DNA of 64,000 nt from Sphingobium psychrophilum (lineage in GTDB: Bacteria; Pseudomonadota; Alphaproteobacteria; Sphingomonadales; Sphingomonadaceae), in contig NZ_JABBFV010000013.1 in the NCBI RefSeq assembly GCF_012927105.1, positions 58,208 through 122,207 on the forward strand, read 5' to 3'. Made by a program: the position numbers and the translations under genes. Below are positions 27,089-36,690 of this stretch, one piece after another. The first letter of the stretch is position 1, and each line of letters begins with the position of its first letter. A model generated the notes under the pieces. The model worked only from the letters and a program-made list of their open reading frames with translations. It ran no database searches and had not been told where the DNA came from.

Positions 27089-29224
27089 CTAAGGATTGGG
27101 CGTCGGTCGGTTCGCAGGCTGTTGCTGGCGCTGGCGGTCGCGGCCCAGCACATTGTCGATCCATTGCTGGTCGATGCGCGGCGGCTGCGGCCGGTCCTGC
27201 TGGGGCCGGTCTTCGGGATCGACTTCCATCTGCGGATCGTCGCTGTCGAGGTCCGAAGACCGCGTGCGGGGACGCTCGATGGGCAGGCCGTTTTCGTCGA
27301 CCAGCATGCCGCCGCCCGTGCCGCCATCCATGCCCCCGCCCATCCCATTGTCGGGGCTGCCATAATAGGCCTCCTCGTCCGGCTCCAGCTGCCATTCGGG
27401 CAGCGTCACCTGGGTTTCGAACTCCTCCACCGGGCGCTTGGACACGGCCACCTTCATATAATCGGCGAAGGCATGGGCCGGCGCACGGCCGCCTTGCAGG
27501 CCACCCACGGACTTGGCGTCGTCGCGGCCCATCCATACACCGGTCGTAATGCCGCTGGAAAAGCCCAGAAAATAGCCATCCTTGTTGCTGGTCGTGGTGC
27601 CGGTCTTGCCCGCCACCGGGCGGCCGATCTGCGCCGCCTTGCCAGTGCCGGTGCTGACCGCGGTCTGCATCAGGTCGGTCATGCCGGCGGCCACCCAGGG
27701 GGCGACCAGCACGCGGCTGGTGTCGTCCTGATGGCTGTAGAGCAGCCGGCCGTCGGCGGTCGTGACCTTGGTTATACCATAGGGCGTCACCGCAATGCCC
27801 TTGCGCGCGATCGAGGCGGCGGCGCGGGTCATGTCGATCAGGCGGACGTCGGACGTGCCCAGCACCATCGAAGGGTGGGTATTGACCGGCGTCGTAACGC
27901 CAAAGCGGCGCGCCATGTCGGCGACGGTCGGGAAGCCGACCTCTACGCCCAGCTTCGCCGCGACCGTGTTGATCGAGTAGGCGAAGGCGGTGCGGATATC
28001 GATATCGCCGGAAAAGCGCCCGGAACTGTTGCGCGGGCTCCACCCGTTGATCGTCACCGGTTCGTCGGTCACGCCGGTATCGGGCGTGTAGCCCGACTCC
28101 AGCGCCGCCATATAGACGAAGATCTTCCAGGCAGACCCTGGTTGGCGCGTCGCGGTGGTGGCGCGATTATAGTTGGACGTCACATAATCCAGGCCGCCGA
28201 CCATCGCGCGCACCGCGCCGTCACGGTCCAGGCTGACCAGCGCGCCCTGCGTGCCCGACGGCACATTGGCCTGGATGGCCGCGGTCGCCGCTTTCTGCAT
28301 GCCAAGGTCGATGGTGGTATAGACTTCCAGCGGCTCGTTCGGCTCGTCGATCAGCAGGTCGAGTTGGGGCAGCGCCCAGTCGGTGAAATAACGCACGCTG
28401 TTCTGCGGCGCTTGCGGAGCCAGCTTGACGCTCTGGATATCGGCGTCCGCCCGCTGCGAAGCGGAAATCACGCCATTTTCCTGCATCAGGTCCAGCACTA
28501 CGCCGGCGCGGCCGATCGCGGCGTCTGCGTCAGCGGTGGGGGAATAGCTGGACGGGGCCTTGACCAGCCCGGCGACGATCGCGGCTTCGGGCAGGCTGAG
28601 CGTCACGGCGGGATGGCCGAAAAATTTGCGGCTGGCCGCGTCGATGCCGTATGCGCCGCCGCCGAAATAGACCTTGTTCAGATAGAGTTCGAGGATCTGC
28701 CGCTTGGAGAATTTCCGCTCCAGCGCCAGCGCCAACACCATTTCGCGGATCTTGCGGCCGAAACTATAGCTGTTGTTGAGGAAGATGTTGCGCGTCACCT
28801 GCTGGGTGATGGTCGATGCGCCCTGCCAGCGGCGGCCCTTGCCGCGATTTTCCACCGCGACCCAGGCGGCGCGCGCCATGCCGATCGGATCGACGCCGGG
28901 GTGAAGGTAAAAGCGCTTGTCCTCGGTCGAAACCATGGCGTCGACCATGACCTGCGGAATCCGGTCATAATCCATCCACTGGCCGAAACTCGGCCCCAAG
29001 GACACGATGACGCTGCCGTCGGCGGCATGGACGCGGATCATCTGGCCGTTGGGGGAGGATTTCAGGCTGTCATAACTGGGCAGCGATTGCATCGCGATCA
29101 CCACCGCGATCACCACGGCCAGCAAGCCCGCCACCGCCGTCGCGAGGCCGATCTTCAGCCCGCGCAGCATCCATGTCTTCGCGCGGCCACGCGGCGCGCC
29201 CTTGCTCTTGCCTGATCCTGCCAT
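27089..29224 (-). CDS. Class A penicillin-binding protein (PBP1-type)
   Basis: A 711-residue bifunctional peptidoglycan synthase. A basic cytosolic N-terminus and one membrane helix (about 25-46) precede the glycosyltransferase domain, with catalytic Glu101 in EDKRFYLHPG and GASTITQQ (135-142). The transpeptidase domain has the serine motif SAWK (364-367), SIN (416-418) and KTGT (539-542). The C-terminal 90 residues are rich in Gly, Asp, Pro and Gln and look disordered. It polymerises and crosslinks the wall on the periplasmic side. Confidence 0.94.
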   Translation of the reverse strand: MAGSGKSKGAPRGRAKTWMLRGLKIGLATAVAGLLAVVIAVVIAMQSLPSYDSLKSSPNGQMIRVHAADGSVIVSLGPSFGQWMDYDRIPQVMVDAMVSTEDKRFYLHPGVDPIGMARAAWVAVENRGKGRRWQGASTITQQVTRNIFLNNSYSFGRKIREMVLALALERKFSKRQILELYLNKVYFGGGAYGIDAASRKFFGHPAVTLSLPEAAIVAGLVKAPSSYSPTADADAAIGRAGVVLDLMQENGVISASQRADADIQSVKLAPQAPQNSVRYFTDWALPQLDLLIDEPNEPLEVYTTIDLGMQKAATAAIQANVPSGTQGALVSLDRDGAVRAMVGGLDYVTSNYNRATTATRQPGSAWKIFVYMAALESGYTPDTGVTDEPVTINGWSPRNSSGRFSGDIDIRTAFAYSINTVAAKLGVEVGFPTVADMARRFGVTTPVNTHPSMVLGTSDVRLIDMTRAAASIARKGIAVTPYGITKVTTADGRLLYSHQDDTSRVLVAPWVAAGMTDLMQTAVSTGTGKAAQIGRPVAGKTGTTTSNKDGYFLGFSSGITTGVWMGRDDAKSVGGLQGGRAPAHAFADYMKVAVSKRPVEEFETQVTLPEWQLEPDEEAYYGSPDNGMGGGMDGGTGGGMLVDENGLPIERPRTRSSDLDSDDPQMEVDPEDRPQQDRPQPPRIDQQWIDNVLGRDRQRQQQPANRPTPNP

Positions 29225-29360
29225 CTGTGCCGCCCCGGATACGCGCTAATCCCGGCCCCTGCCAGCGCAAATCATGCGCCTGGCGTGGAAAAAGACCGTC
29301 GCGCCTTCCATGGGGATCGGCGCTTTACCGGGGATGAATAAGAGAAACCCCGTTTGCATC

Positions 29361-29412
29361 GAGCGGAGTCGAGAAGCGTCTAACGCCGCGCTCGTGTTTC
29401 TCGACTTCGTTC
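29361..29412. repeat. Small dispersed inverted repeat upstream of the PBP gene
   Basis: GAGCGGAGTCGAGAAGC (29361-29377) and TTTCTCGACTTCGTTC (29397-29412) form imperfect arms. This belongs to a kind of short palindrome (core GTCGAGAA) widely scattered in sphingomonad genomes. It lies in the 210-base gap between msrB and the PBP gene; nothing else is visible there. Confidence 0.6.
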
Positions 29413-29434
29413 AAAACGGACGGAGTAAAGGGGC

Positions 29435-29839
29435 TTACGCCTCGTCGTCGCGCGGCTTGAAGTCCAGGCTGGCGCTGTTCATGCAGTAACGCAGACCGTT
29501 GACGCCGGGACCATCGGGAAACACATGGCCCAGATGCCCTTCGCAGGTGGCGCAGCGGACTTCAGTGCGGACCATGCCATGGCTGGCGTCGCGAATTTCC
29601 TCGACCGCGTCGCCATCGACCGGCGCGGTGAAGCTGGGCCAGCCAGACCCGCTGTCATATTTCTCACCGGCGTCGAACAGTTCGGCACCGCAGCCGGCGC
29701 AATAATAGACGCCGTCGGCCTTGTTGCCATTATAGGGGCCGGTAAAGGCCCGCTCCGTGCCCGCTTCGCGCAGCACATGATATTGTTCGGGGGAAAGGCG
29801 GTCGCGCCATTCGGCGTCGCTCAGGTTCAGCTTGTCCAT
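29435..29839 (-). CDS. msrB: Peptide-methionine (R)-S-oxide reductase MsrB
   Basis: A 134-residue MsrB that repairs methionine-R-sulfoxide. The zinc site is the pair CAGC (47-50) and CATC (96-99). The catalytic cysteine is Cys119 in [17 protein letters not shown] (63-70) and HLGHVFPDG (102-110) are the other family blocks. There is no signal peptide, so it is cytosolic. It follows holA after 31 bases on the same strand. Confidence 0.95.
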   Translation of the reverse strand: MDKLNLSDAEWRDRLSPEQYHVLREAGTERAFTGPYNGNKADGVYYCAGCGAELFDAGEKYDSGSGWPSFTAPVDGDAVEEIRDASHGMVRTEVRCATCEGHLGHVFPDGPGVNGLRYCMNSASLDFKPRDDEA

Positions 29840-29870
29840 GGCGACAATATGGCCTTGCCGGACACTGGGT

Positions 29871-30899
29871 TCAAGTCCGCTCGCGCGCCGCCTGCCGCGC
29901 GATCGTCAGCAATTCGTGGCGGACCATCAGGTCGCCCAGCCCCCGCCCCGACCGGGTCGCGCGTTCCGCCTCCAGCAGCCGTTGCAGCACACGGGCGATG
30001 CCGGGCGAGTCCCATTGCCGCACCTGACGCGACACCAGCCCCTTTTCCTTCCAGAACACCGCCTTGCCCGCCGCCTCGACCGCGCCGTCCAGCCGGCCGC
30101 TCGCGTCGAAATCGGTGCGGATATTGGCGATCAGCATCGCCCGGTTCAGCAGCGGCCGGATGACCGAGGCCATGGCCGTGCCGGTTTCGCTCAGGCTGGT
30201 CAGTTCCCGGTGCATGGCCTTCAAATCGCCGCCCAGCACGGCGTTGACCAGCGGGCCGACCTCCGTATCGGGATTGTCGGCGGACAGGGCGTCGAGCGCT
30301 TCCGCCGTCGCCTCGCGCGGGCGATCGGGGGCGGCGTCGAGATAGAGGATCAGCTTTTCGATCTCACCGGTCATCAGCGCGCGGTCGCCATTGGCCAGGT
30401 CGACGATGCGGCGAGCCAGATCGGACGGCAGGCGCAGCCCGCCGTCGCGCGCGATGCCAACGGCGATCTGTTCCGATTCGCGCGCATCGGGCTGGTAGGA
30501 TATGCACGCCATCACCGCCTTGTGATCCAGCGCCAGCTTGACCAGCTTCGACGTCGCTTTCAGCGCGCCTGCGACAGCGATCACCGGGTTGCCGGCGGCC
30601 TGCGCCTCCAGCAGGGCGGTCAGCGCCGGCACCGATTCCTCGCCCATGCCGCTGACCCGAATCCAGCGCTTGTCGCCGAACATGGAAAAGGACGCCGCTT
30701 CATCGGACAGCCGGGCGGGATCGTCCTTCAGCGTCGCCCCGTCCAGGTCGATGCGTTCGGCCTGCGGCCCCATGGCGCGCTCCAGTCGTTTGGCCAGCGA
30801 CTGGCTGCCCGCTTCGTCCGGGCCGTAGAGCAGGAAGAAGCGGATATCCTGCGGCGGCGCGTCCAGCGCCCGTTCGATCTGGCCGCGATTGGCCTTCAA
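29871..30899 (-). CDS. holA: DNA polymerase III delta subunit HolA
   Basis: A 342-residue clamp-loader delta subunit. It shows the AAA-like fold with [12 protein letters not shown] (about 21-32), the family segment [23 protein letters not shown] in sequence, and the helical C-terminal collar domain. It opens the beta clamp during loading. The start overlaps the end of lptE by four bases, part of the conserved leuS-lptE-holA order. Confidence 0.92.
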   Translation of the reverse strand: MKANRGQIERALDAPPQDIRFFLLYGPDEAGSQSLAKRLERAMGPQAERIDLDGATLKDDPARLSDEAASFSMFGDKRWIRVSGMGEESVPALTALLEAQAAGNPVIAVAGALKATSKLVKLALDHKAVMACISYQPDARESEQIAVGIARDGGLRLPSDLARRIVDLANGDRALMTGEIEKLILYLDAAPDRPREATAEALDALSADNPDTEVGPLVNAVLGGDLKAMHRELTSLSETGTAMASVIRPLLNRAMLIANIRTDFDASGRLDGAVEAAGKAVFWKEKGLVSRQVRQWDSPGIARVLQRLLEAERATRSGRGLGDLMVRHELLTIARQAARERT

Positions 30900-31396
30900 G
30901 GATTGGCGGCCTTGCGCGAATAAAGCGCCAGCCGGGTGACGATCTGGTCCGCCACCGTCTGCGACAGCCGTTCCAGCGCCGTGTCTTCGGCCGCGATCGT
31001 GGCATATTCGCTCGACGTGACGTCGATGCCCGCGTCCGACCCGGCGGTATCGTCCAGCAATTGCGCGCCGGTGGTTTCATCAACGAGTTGATACCGGGCA
31101 CGTAAACTGCGGCGCTCGCGCGTGATCGCGGCGTCGGATCGCAGGCCAAAGCCGCTGATATCATCGTCCAGCTTCACCACCAGCTTGTAGCGTGGGCCGC
31201 TACCGCTGCGCATCGCCGACAGCCGGTCGTTGAGCGCATTGCGCACCAGCCAGCCGCCCTTGCCCTCGATCGGTTCGACCGTGACATTGCCCAGTGCCTG
31301 CGCCACCGCGCCCTGCCCGCCCCCGCCATAGACGGGGCGTAATCCGCAGGCGGTGAGGGAGGCAAGGGCGATCAAGAGCAGGGGCCAAGGTTTCAT
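30896..31396 (-). CDS. lptE: LPS-assembly lipoprotein LptE
   Basis: A 166-residue lipoprotein, the outer-membrane plug partner of LptD in lipopolysaccharide export. The start at 31396 is chosen because GGAGG lies at the right distance upstream; an ATG at 31408 would place that site inside the gene. The signal peptide ends at lipobox SLTAC (Cys17). The body shows the LptE pattern GLRPVYGGG and NALNDRLSA. It lies between leuS and holA, with a palindromic repeat in the leuS-lptE gap. Confidence 0.88.
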   Translation of the reverse strand: MKPWPLLLIALASLTACGLRPVYGGGGQGAVAQALGNVTVEPIEGKGGWLVRNALNDRLSAMRSGSGPRYKLVVKLDDDISGFGLRSDAAITRERRSLRARYQLVDETTGAQLLDDTAGSDAGIDVTSSEYATIAAEDTALERLSQTVADQIVTRLALYSRKAANP

Positions 31397-31411
31397 GCGA
31401 ACCTCCATAAC

Positions 31412-31489
31412 CGTTCGCCCTGAGCCTGTCGAAGGGCTTTCCTTCCTTTTCAGGAAGAAGCGGGCCTTCGACAGGCTCAGGCCGAGCGG
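31412..31489. repeat. Palindromic repeat between leuS and lptE
   Basis: The left arm (31412-31436, CCTGAGCCTGTCGAAGGG) and right arm (31463-31489, CCTTCGACAGGCTCAGG) are near-perfect reverse complements, and a smaller CTTCC/GGAAG stem lies in the loop. This sequence type is a common dispersed palindrome in sphingomonads and other proteobacteria. Lying inside the leuS-lptE-holA transcript, it could weaken read-through into lptE. Confidence 0.8.
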
Positions 31490-31496
31490 CGTTTTG

Positions 31497-34025
31497 TTAG
31501 ATGACTAGGTTCACGAGCCGATCGGGTACGACGATGATTTTCTTCGGTGTCGCGCCGTCCAGCGTGCGGATGACATTGGGAGCGGCCAGGGCCAGCCGCT
31601 CCAGTTCGTCCTTCGCCGTCCCCTTGGGCACGGTGATGGTGTCGCGCAGCTTGCCCATCACCTGACAGGCGATGGTCACTTCATCGTCCACCAACAACGC
31701 CGGATCGACCGGCGGCCAGGCAGCGTCGGCGATCAGGCCTTCTCCGTTCATCTCCGCCCAGCCCTCTTCGGCCAGATGCGGCGTCATCGGCGCGACTAGC
31801 AGGGCAAGCCCGCGGATCGCGGCGGTGCGCGATGCGGACGGCTTGGCTTTTTCGATCGCGTTTACCAGCTCGTATATCTTGGCAACCGCCTTGTTGAAGC
31901 CCAGCGCCTCGATATCCCTGGCGATGCCATCGACGGTCTGGTGCAGCTTGCGGTCCAGCGCCTTGTCCTGACCCTCGGCGGCGGTGTCATAGTCGCCGAA
32001 CAGCCGCCAGACGCGGTTGACGAAGCGCCACGATCCTTCGATCCCTGCCTCGGTCCAGGGCAGGTCGCGTTCCGGCGGGCTATCGGACAGCATGAACCAG
32101 CGCACCGCATCCGCGCCATATTGGGCAATGATATCGTCGGGATCGACGACATTCTTCTTGGACTTGGACATTTTGATGACCCGGCCGACCTCCACCGGCG
32201 CAGCGTCGGCGATCAGCGTCGCGCCCTCGGACGTCCGGTCGATCTCGCCGGGCGCGAAATAGACAGGGGGCAGCCCCTCGCCCTGTTCGCGGCTGTACGT
32301 TTCATGCGTCACCATGCCCTGCGTGAACAGGCCGGTGAACGGCTCGGCAAAGCCCAATTGCCCCATATGCTGGAGCGCGCGGGTCCAGAAGCGGGCGTAG
32401 AGCAGATGCAGAATCGCATGTTCCACGCCGCCGATATATTGGCCCACCGGCAGCCATTTTTCGACGGTTTCGCGGTCGAACGGCTTTTCCGACGGTTGGC
32501 TGGCGAAGCGGATGAAATACCAGCTCGAATCGGCGAACGTGTCCAACGTGTCGGTTTCGCGCACCGCCGGCTTGCCGCAGGACGGGCATGTCACATGCTT
32601 CCAGGTCGGATGGCGATCCAGCGGATTGCCGGGAATGTCGAAGGTCACGTCTTCGGGCAGCACGACCGGCAACTGGTCCTTGGGCACGCCCACCGGCCCG
32701 CACGTCGCGCAATGGATCACCGGGATCGGCGTGCCCCAGTAACGCTGGCGCGACACGCCCCAGTCGCGCAGGCGGAACACGGTCTTACCTGCGCCCCAGC
32801 CTTCGGATTCGGCCCGCGCGATGACGGCGGCCTTCGCCTCATCCACGCTCATGCCGTCGAGGAAGCGGGAGTTCACCAACTTGCCGGGGCCGGTATAGGC
32901 CTCGTCATGGATCGGCTTATCGGCTTCGCCTTCCGGGGCGACCACGCGCTCGACCGGCAGCATATATTTGCGCGCGAAGTCCAGGTCGCGCTGGTCATGC
33001 GCAGGCACGCCCATGACCGCGCCGGTGCCGTAATCCATCAGCACGAAATTGGCGATGAACACGGGCAGGTGCCAGTCGGGATCGAACGGATGCGCGACGC
33101 TGAGGCCGGTGTCGAAGCCCAGCTTCTCCGCCGTTTCCAGTTCGGCCGCCGTGGTGCCGCCCGCCTTGCACGTCTCGATGAAGGCGACGGCGTCCGGGTT
33201 GTTTGCGGCCACAGCCTGCGCGATCGGATGGTCGGCCGCGATGGCGACGAAGCTTGCCCCGAAAATTGTGTCCGGCCGGGTCGAATAGACGTCGATCCGG
33301 CTGTCGAAAGGGGCCACCGGCTCGAAATGGAATTGCAGGCCGACCGACTTGCCGATCCAGTTTTCCTGCATCAGCTTCACCTTGTCGGGCCACTGGTCCA
33401 GCGTGGCCAGCCCTGCGACCAGATCGTCGGCGAACTGGGTGATCTTGAGGAACCACTGGGACAGCTTGCGCTTCTCGACCAATGCGCCCGAACGCCAGCC
33501 GCGCCCGTCGATCACCTGCTCATTGGCCAGCACGGTCATATCGACCGGGTCCCAATTGACCGCCGACTCCTTGCGATAGACCAGGCCCGCTTCCAGCATG
33601 TCCAGAAACAGCGCCTGTTCATGGCCATAATAGTCCGGCTCGCAGGTGGCGAGTTCGCGGCTCCAGTCGATCGCGAAACCCAGCTTTTTAAGCTGCGCAC
33701 GCATATTGGCGATGTTGGACCGGGTCCATGTCCCAGGATGGACCTTCTTTTCCATCGCGGCATTTTCGGCCGGCATGCCAAAGGCGTCCCAGCCCATCGG
33801 ATGCAACACTTCATGCCCCGTCATCCGGCGGAATCGCGCCAGCACGTCGCCCATCGAATAATTGCGGACATGACCGATATGGATGCGCCCCGACGGATAG
33901 GGGAACATCTCCAGCACATAGCTGCGCGGCTTGGGCGATGCGTCGTCGGCCTTGAAACTCTGCCGTTCGTCCCAGGTCGCCTGCCAGCGGGCGTCGGCCT
34001 CAAGCGGGTTGAAGCGCCTCTGCAT
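31497..34025 (-). CDS. leuS: Leucyl-tRNA synthetase
   Basis: An 842-residue class I synthetase that charges tRNA-Leu. The HIGH motif is in [11 protein letters not shown] (about 42-52), the KMSKS motif is in KMSKSKKNV (about 613), and a CP1 editing domain sits between. A CxxC pair in [18 protein letters not shown] marks the zinc-type insertion. Length and order are those of bacterial LeuRS. It follows the DUF3576 lipoprotein gene after about 100 bases. Confidence 0.97.
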   Translation of the reverse strand: MQRRFNPLEADARWQATWDERQSFKADDASPKPRSYVLEMFPYPSGRIHIGHVRNYSMGDVLARFRRMTGHEVLHPMGWDAFGMPAENAAMEKKVHPGTWTRSNIANMRAQLKKLGFAIDWSRELATCEPDYYGHEQALFLDMLEAGLVYRKESAVNWDPVDMTVLANEQVIDGRGWRSGALVEKRKLSQWFLKITQFADDLVAGLATLDQWPDKVKLMQENWIGKSVGLQFHFEPVAPFDSRIDVYSTRPDTIFGASFVAIAADHPIAQAVAANNPDAVAFIETCKAGGTTAAELETAEKLGFDTGLSVAHPFDPDWHLPVFIANFVLMDYGTGAVMGVPAHDQRDLDFARKYMLPVERVVAPEGEADKPIHDEAYTGPGKLVNSRFLDGMSVDEAKAAVIARAESEGWGAGKTVFRLRDWGVSRQRYWGTPIPVIHCATCGPVGVPKDQLPVVLPEDVTFDIPGNPLDRHPTWKHVTCPSCGKPAVRETDTLDTFADSSWYFIRFASQPSEKPFDRETVEKWLPVGQYIGGVEHAILHLLYARFWTRALQHMGQLGFAEPFTGLFTQGMVTHETYSREQGEGLPPVYFAPGEIDRTSEGATLIADAAPVEVGRVIKMSKSKKNVVDPDDIIAQYGADAVRWFMLSDSPPERDLPWTEAGIEGSWRFVNRVWRLFGDYDTAAEGQDKALDRKLHQTVDGIARDIEALGFNKAVAKIYELVNAIEKAKPSASRTAAIRGLALLVAPMTPHLAEEGWAEMNGEGLIADAAWPPVDPALLVDDEVTIACQVMGKLRDTITVPKGTAKDELERLALAAPNVIRTLDGATPKKIIVVPDRLVNLVI

Positions 34026-34125
34026 GTCATGTCCTTACAAATGCGATCGGGCTGGGCCTTTCCAAGCCCAGCCCCGATAGATCAGAAAATACGGGCGTCG
34101 CGCCAGCGCCGCCCAAAGCGCGGTG

Positions 34126-34572
34126 TCAGCCGATCGCCGTGCGGCGCAGGTCGCGCGCCTTGGTCAGGATCACTTCCTCCAGCTTCTGCACGGTAGCCGC
34201 AGCGACCGGGGCATCGACCCACTGGCCGCCCTGATTCACCTGGCGGCTGGCCGCGACGCGCAGGGCGTCGGCGCGCAGATCCTGGTCCAGAATCGACACG
34301 GTCAGCTTCATCCGTTCATTGGGGCTGTTGGGATTGGAATACCAGTCGGTGACGATCACGCCGCCGTTCGAATCGGTCTGCACCATCGGCATGAAGGACA
34401 GCGTGTCCAGCGATGCGCGCCACAGATAGGCGTTGACGCCGATCGTCGTGACCTTCGATGCGGCAAGGTCGGCCTTGGGCCGGTCCTTGGCACCGCCGCC
34501 ACAGGCAGCCAGCGGAAGGAGCACGGCCAGCAGCAGGCCGGCGGTTGCAGAGGCGGGAAGGCGGCGGACCAT
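34126..34572 (-). CDS. DUF3576 lipoprotein
   Basis: A 148-residue protein with a lipobox LLPLAACG (Cys about 24) and a beta-rich body (VTTIGVNAYLWRASLDTL, VIVTDWYSNP) matching DUF3576, an alphaproteobacterial family conserved upstream of leuS. The function is not established. Its position suggests an envelope role together with lptE. It is the first gene of the leuS-lptE-holA cluster. Confidence 0.85.
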   Translation of the reverse strand: MVRRLPASATAGLLLAVLLPLAACGGGAKDRPKADLAASKVTTIGVNAYLWRASLDTLSFMPMVQTDSNGGVIVTDWYSNPNSPNERMKLTVSILDQDLRADALRVAASRQVNQGGQWVDAPVAAATVQKLEEVILTKARDLRRTAIG

Positions 34573-34804
34573 CAGGCATGTCCTAGCATGAAAAAGACGA
34601 AAAACTGACCGCTTCTATAGTGGCCGTGCGGCGTGGGGCAAGGGGGCGTGACGGTGCGCGCGACGGACGGCGCGGTGACGGACGATGGTAACGCTCCCGT
34701 TCCAGGGACTCCGGCCTGTGTGTTCCATGCAACAGCTCAGACAAAAAGGCGTTCTGCCCCTAGTCAGTGGAGGCTTTGCGAGTGTAGAGCGTTACGCAAG
34801 ATAT

Positions 34805-35569
34805 ATGAACGGGGACAAGAATCGGGTCATGCGTGTGAACAGGGGATATTTGGCAGGAACGGGCGCGGCGCTGGCCGTCGCTGGCTTCATGCTGTCTCCC
34901 GCGTTCGGTGCGGCGACTGATTTCATGCGGTTGCGCACGCAAGCGCCTGTCTCGCTTGGCGGGCTGGGCAGCATTTCCTCCTTCACCCCCACGATCAAGG
35001 ATCCGCGCCTCGCCGCGGCCTATGCCAAGATGGTGGCCTCGGCCAGTCGACAGGGTTTCCGTTTCACGCCGACCAGTGGTTCGCTGAGCGGCCAGCGTTC
35101 GGTGACCGTGATGGTCCGGGCCGCTGGCGGTGCCGATCAGGTGGCCGTGAACCGCACCATCGATGCGATCGATATCAAGCCTGTCGCCTTCAGCCTGAAC
35201 GGCGCGCACAACTGGCGCAAATTCGCCCTGCCCGATTCGGTTGGCCGCAAGACGCTGGACCCGGTGCCGGTCGAAACGATGGTGGACGCCAAGAATTTCT
35301 CGCTGGATGACGGCAAGAAGGATCGGTTCAGCACCAAGATGATGCTGGAAAATCGTCGCGAATCCGGCGTGGCGGCAGCGACCGTGCGCAATCCGTCGGC
35401 GGACAAGGATTATTCGCTGGATCTGGCGGGTTCCTATTCGTTGACCCGCAACCTCAACGTCACTGCCGGTGTGCGCTATAATAATAGCGTAGCGGGTCGC
35501 ACGACGCCGATGACCGACGAACGTCAGGACAGCCAGGCCGTCTATCTGGGCACTATCTTCAAATTCTGA
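34805..35569 (+). CDS. Exported, possibly outer-membrane beta protein of unknown function
   Basis: About 254 residues. The start is uncertain. ATG 34805 gives MNGDKNRV..., while ATG 34829 gives a tidy signal peptide (MRVNRGYLAGTG... AFGA). The mature part is rich in Ser, Thr and basic residues. The last 65 residues alternate like beta strands (YSLDLAGSYSLTRNLNVTAGV) and end with LGTIFKF, a terminal Phe typical of outer-membrane barrels. I do not recognise the family. The 232-base region upstream holds no recognisable gene. Confidence 0.65.
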   Translation: MNGDKNRVMRVNRGYLAGTGAALAVAGFMLSPAFGAATDFMRLRTQAPVSLGGLGSISSFTPTIKDPRLAAAYAKMVASASRQGFRFTPTSGSLSGQRSVTVMVRAAGGADQVAVNRTIDAIDIKPVAFSLNGAHNWRKFALPDSVGRKTLDPVPVETMVDAKNFSLDDGKKDRFSTKMMLENRRESGVAAATVRNPSADKDYSLDLAGSYSLTRNLNVTAGVRYNNSVAGRTTPMTDERQDSQAVYLGTIFKF

Positions 35570-35674
35570 TGCCTTGATGGCGTAGCCGTCGGCCAATCGC
35601 GAATCCTACGACAGCGCATAGTCATGTGTGCTGCCCAGATGGCTGTTCCACCGTAAATACGCGCGATGAAAAAC

Positions 35675-35740
35675 GCCGTGCTCCCGCGCAGGCGGCAGCC
35701 CAGTTCCGCCGTTTCAATGAAACGCCCGCCTACGGGAAGG
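35675..35740. repeat. REP-like palindrome, copy C (degenerate)
   Basis: GCCGTGCTCCCGCGCAGGCG opens the left arm (35675-35704). The right arm (35721-35740, CGCCCGCCTACGGGAAGG) is shortened and mutated. It belongs to the family at 2912-2985 and lies in the 179-base gap between two convergent genes. Confidence 0.7.
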
Positions 35741-35748
35741 ATTCCGCC

Positions 35749-36690
35749 CTAAACCGAATCGGGCACGGGCGACGGCAGCGCCGCCCCGCTGAAATAAGCG
35801 CGCAGGTTGGCCAGCAACATCGCCGCCATCCGCGCCACCGCCGCATCGGTCGCGCCGCCGGTGTGCGGGGTCAGCACGCAGTTGGGCACATCGGCCCAGC
35901 GCGAGGCATCGGTCGGTTCCTGTGCGAACACATCCAGCGCTGCGCCACCCAGCCGGCCATCCTGCAACGCGGCGATCAGCGCATCTTCGTCCACCAATTG
36001 CCCGCGCGCCACATTGACCAGCAGGCCGCCCGGCCCCAGCGCATCGATCACCACCGAATCGATCATCCCGCGATTCGTCTCATCCGCCCTGGCCGCGACG
36101 ATCAGCATGTCGCTGTCCTGCGCCAGCGCGATCAGGCTGTCGGCGCGCGGCCATGCCAGGGCGGGCTTGGGGCGCGGCCCCCACCAGCGGACCGGCATCC
36201 GCATCACCTCCGCCCGCCGCGCCGCGGCGATGCCGATCGCGCCCATGCCTGCTATCCCCACCCGCGCGCCGGCCAGCGACCGGGTGATGGTCTTGGCCCC
36301 CGCCACCCACGCGCCTGCGCGCACCTGCCGGTCGCCGGAAACGATCTGCCGCCGATGCGCCAGGATCAGGCCAATCGCATGGTCGGCGACATCCTCCGCA
36401 TTGGCGTCGCCCGCATGGGTCACGGCGATGCCCCGCGCCCGCGCCCGCGCAAGGTCAATCCCGTCATAACCGACGGTGAAGCAGGCGATCAGGCCAAGCT
36501 GCGGCATCGCCTCCAGCAACGCGGGGTCGAGTTGGAACTCGCCCGCCGTCACGATCGCCCGTGCCTCGGCAATCCGCGCGCGCCCGGCCGCCTCCCACAA
36601 AGGCAGCGCCGCATAGTCCGTCGCCAGCAAGCCCAGCAACGGCGCCAGATGCGGCTGGGCGATGAGAATGACCGGGCGCGCGTCGCTCAT
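35749..36690 (-). CDS. D-isomer-specific 2-hydroxyacid dehydrogenase
   Basis: A 313-residue NAD(P)-dependent dehydrogenase. The Rossmann motif GIAGMGAIG (about 145-153), the arginine in NVARGQLVDE (about 228-237), the glutamate in this region and the catalytic His in TPHTGGAT (about 280-287) are all present. A glyoxylate, hydroxypyruvate or similar oxoacid is the likely substrate. It overlaps the end of the PLP-enzyme gene by four bases (ATGA), so the two act from one transcript. Confidence 0.88.
   Translation of the reverse strand: MSDARPVILIAQPHLAPLLGLLATDYAALPLWEAAGRARIAEARAIVTAGEFQLDPALLEAMPQLGLIACFTVGYDGIDLARARARGIAVTHAGDANAEDVADHAIGLILAHRRQIVSGDRQVRAGAWVAGAKTITRSLAGARVGIAGMGAIGIAAARRAEVMRMPVRWWGPRPKPALAWPRADSLIALAQDSDMLIVAARADETNRGMIDSVVIDALGPGGLLVNVARGQLVDEDALIAALQDGRLGGAALDVFAQEPTDASRWADVPNCVLTPHTGGATDAAVARMAAMLLANLRAYFSGAALPSPVPDSV

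Noticed and set aside
25932..28043. Long minus-strand frame across the retropepsin-like gene
   Set aside because: It spans two real genes in the wrong frames and has no start signal or recognisable domain.
27122..29215. Long open frame antisense to the PBP gene
   Set aside because: No motif, His/Arg/Ala-rich composition typical of a reverse-strand shadow; the PBP motifs are complete on the other strand.
31941..34196. Long open frame antisense to leuS
   Set aside because: leuS has HIGH and KMSKS motifs; the antisense frame shows no family features.
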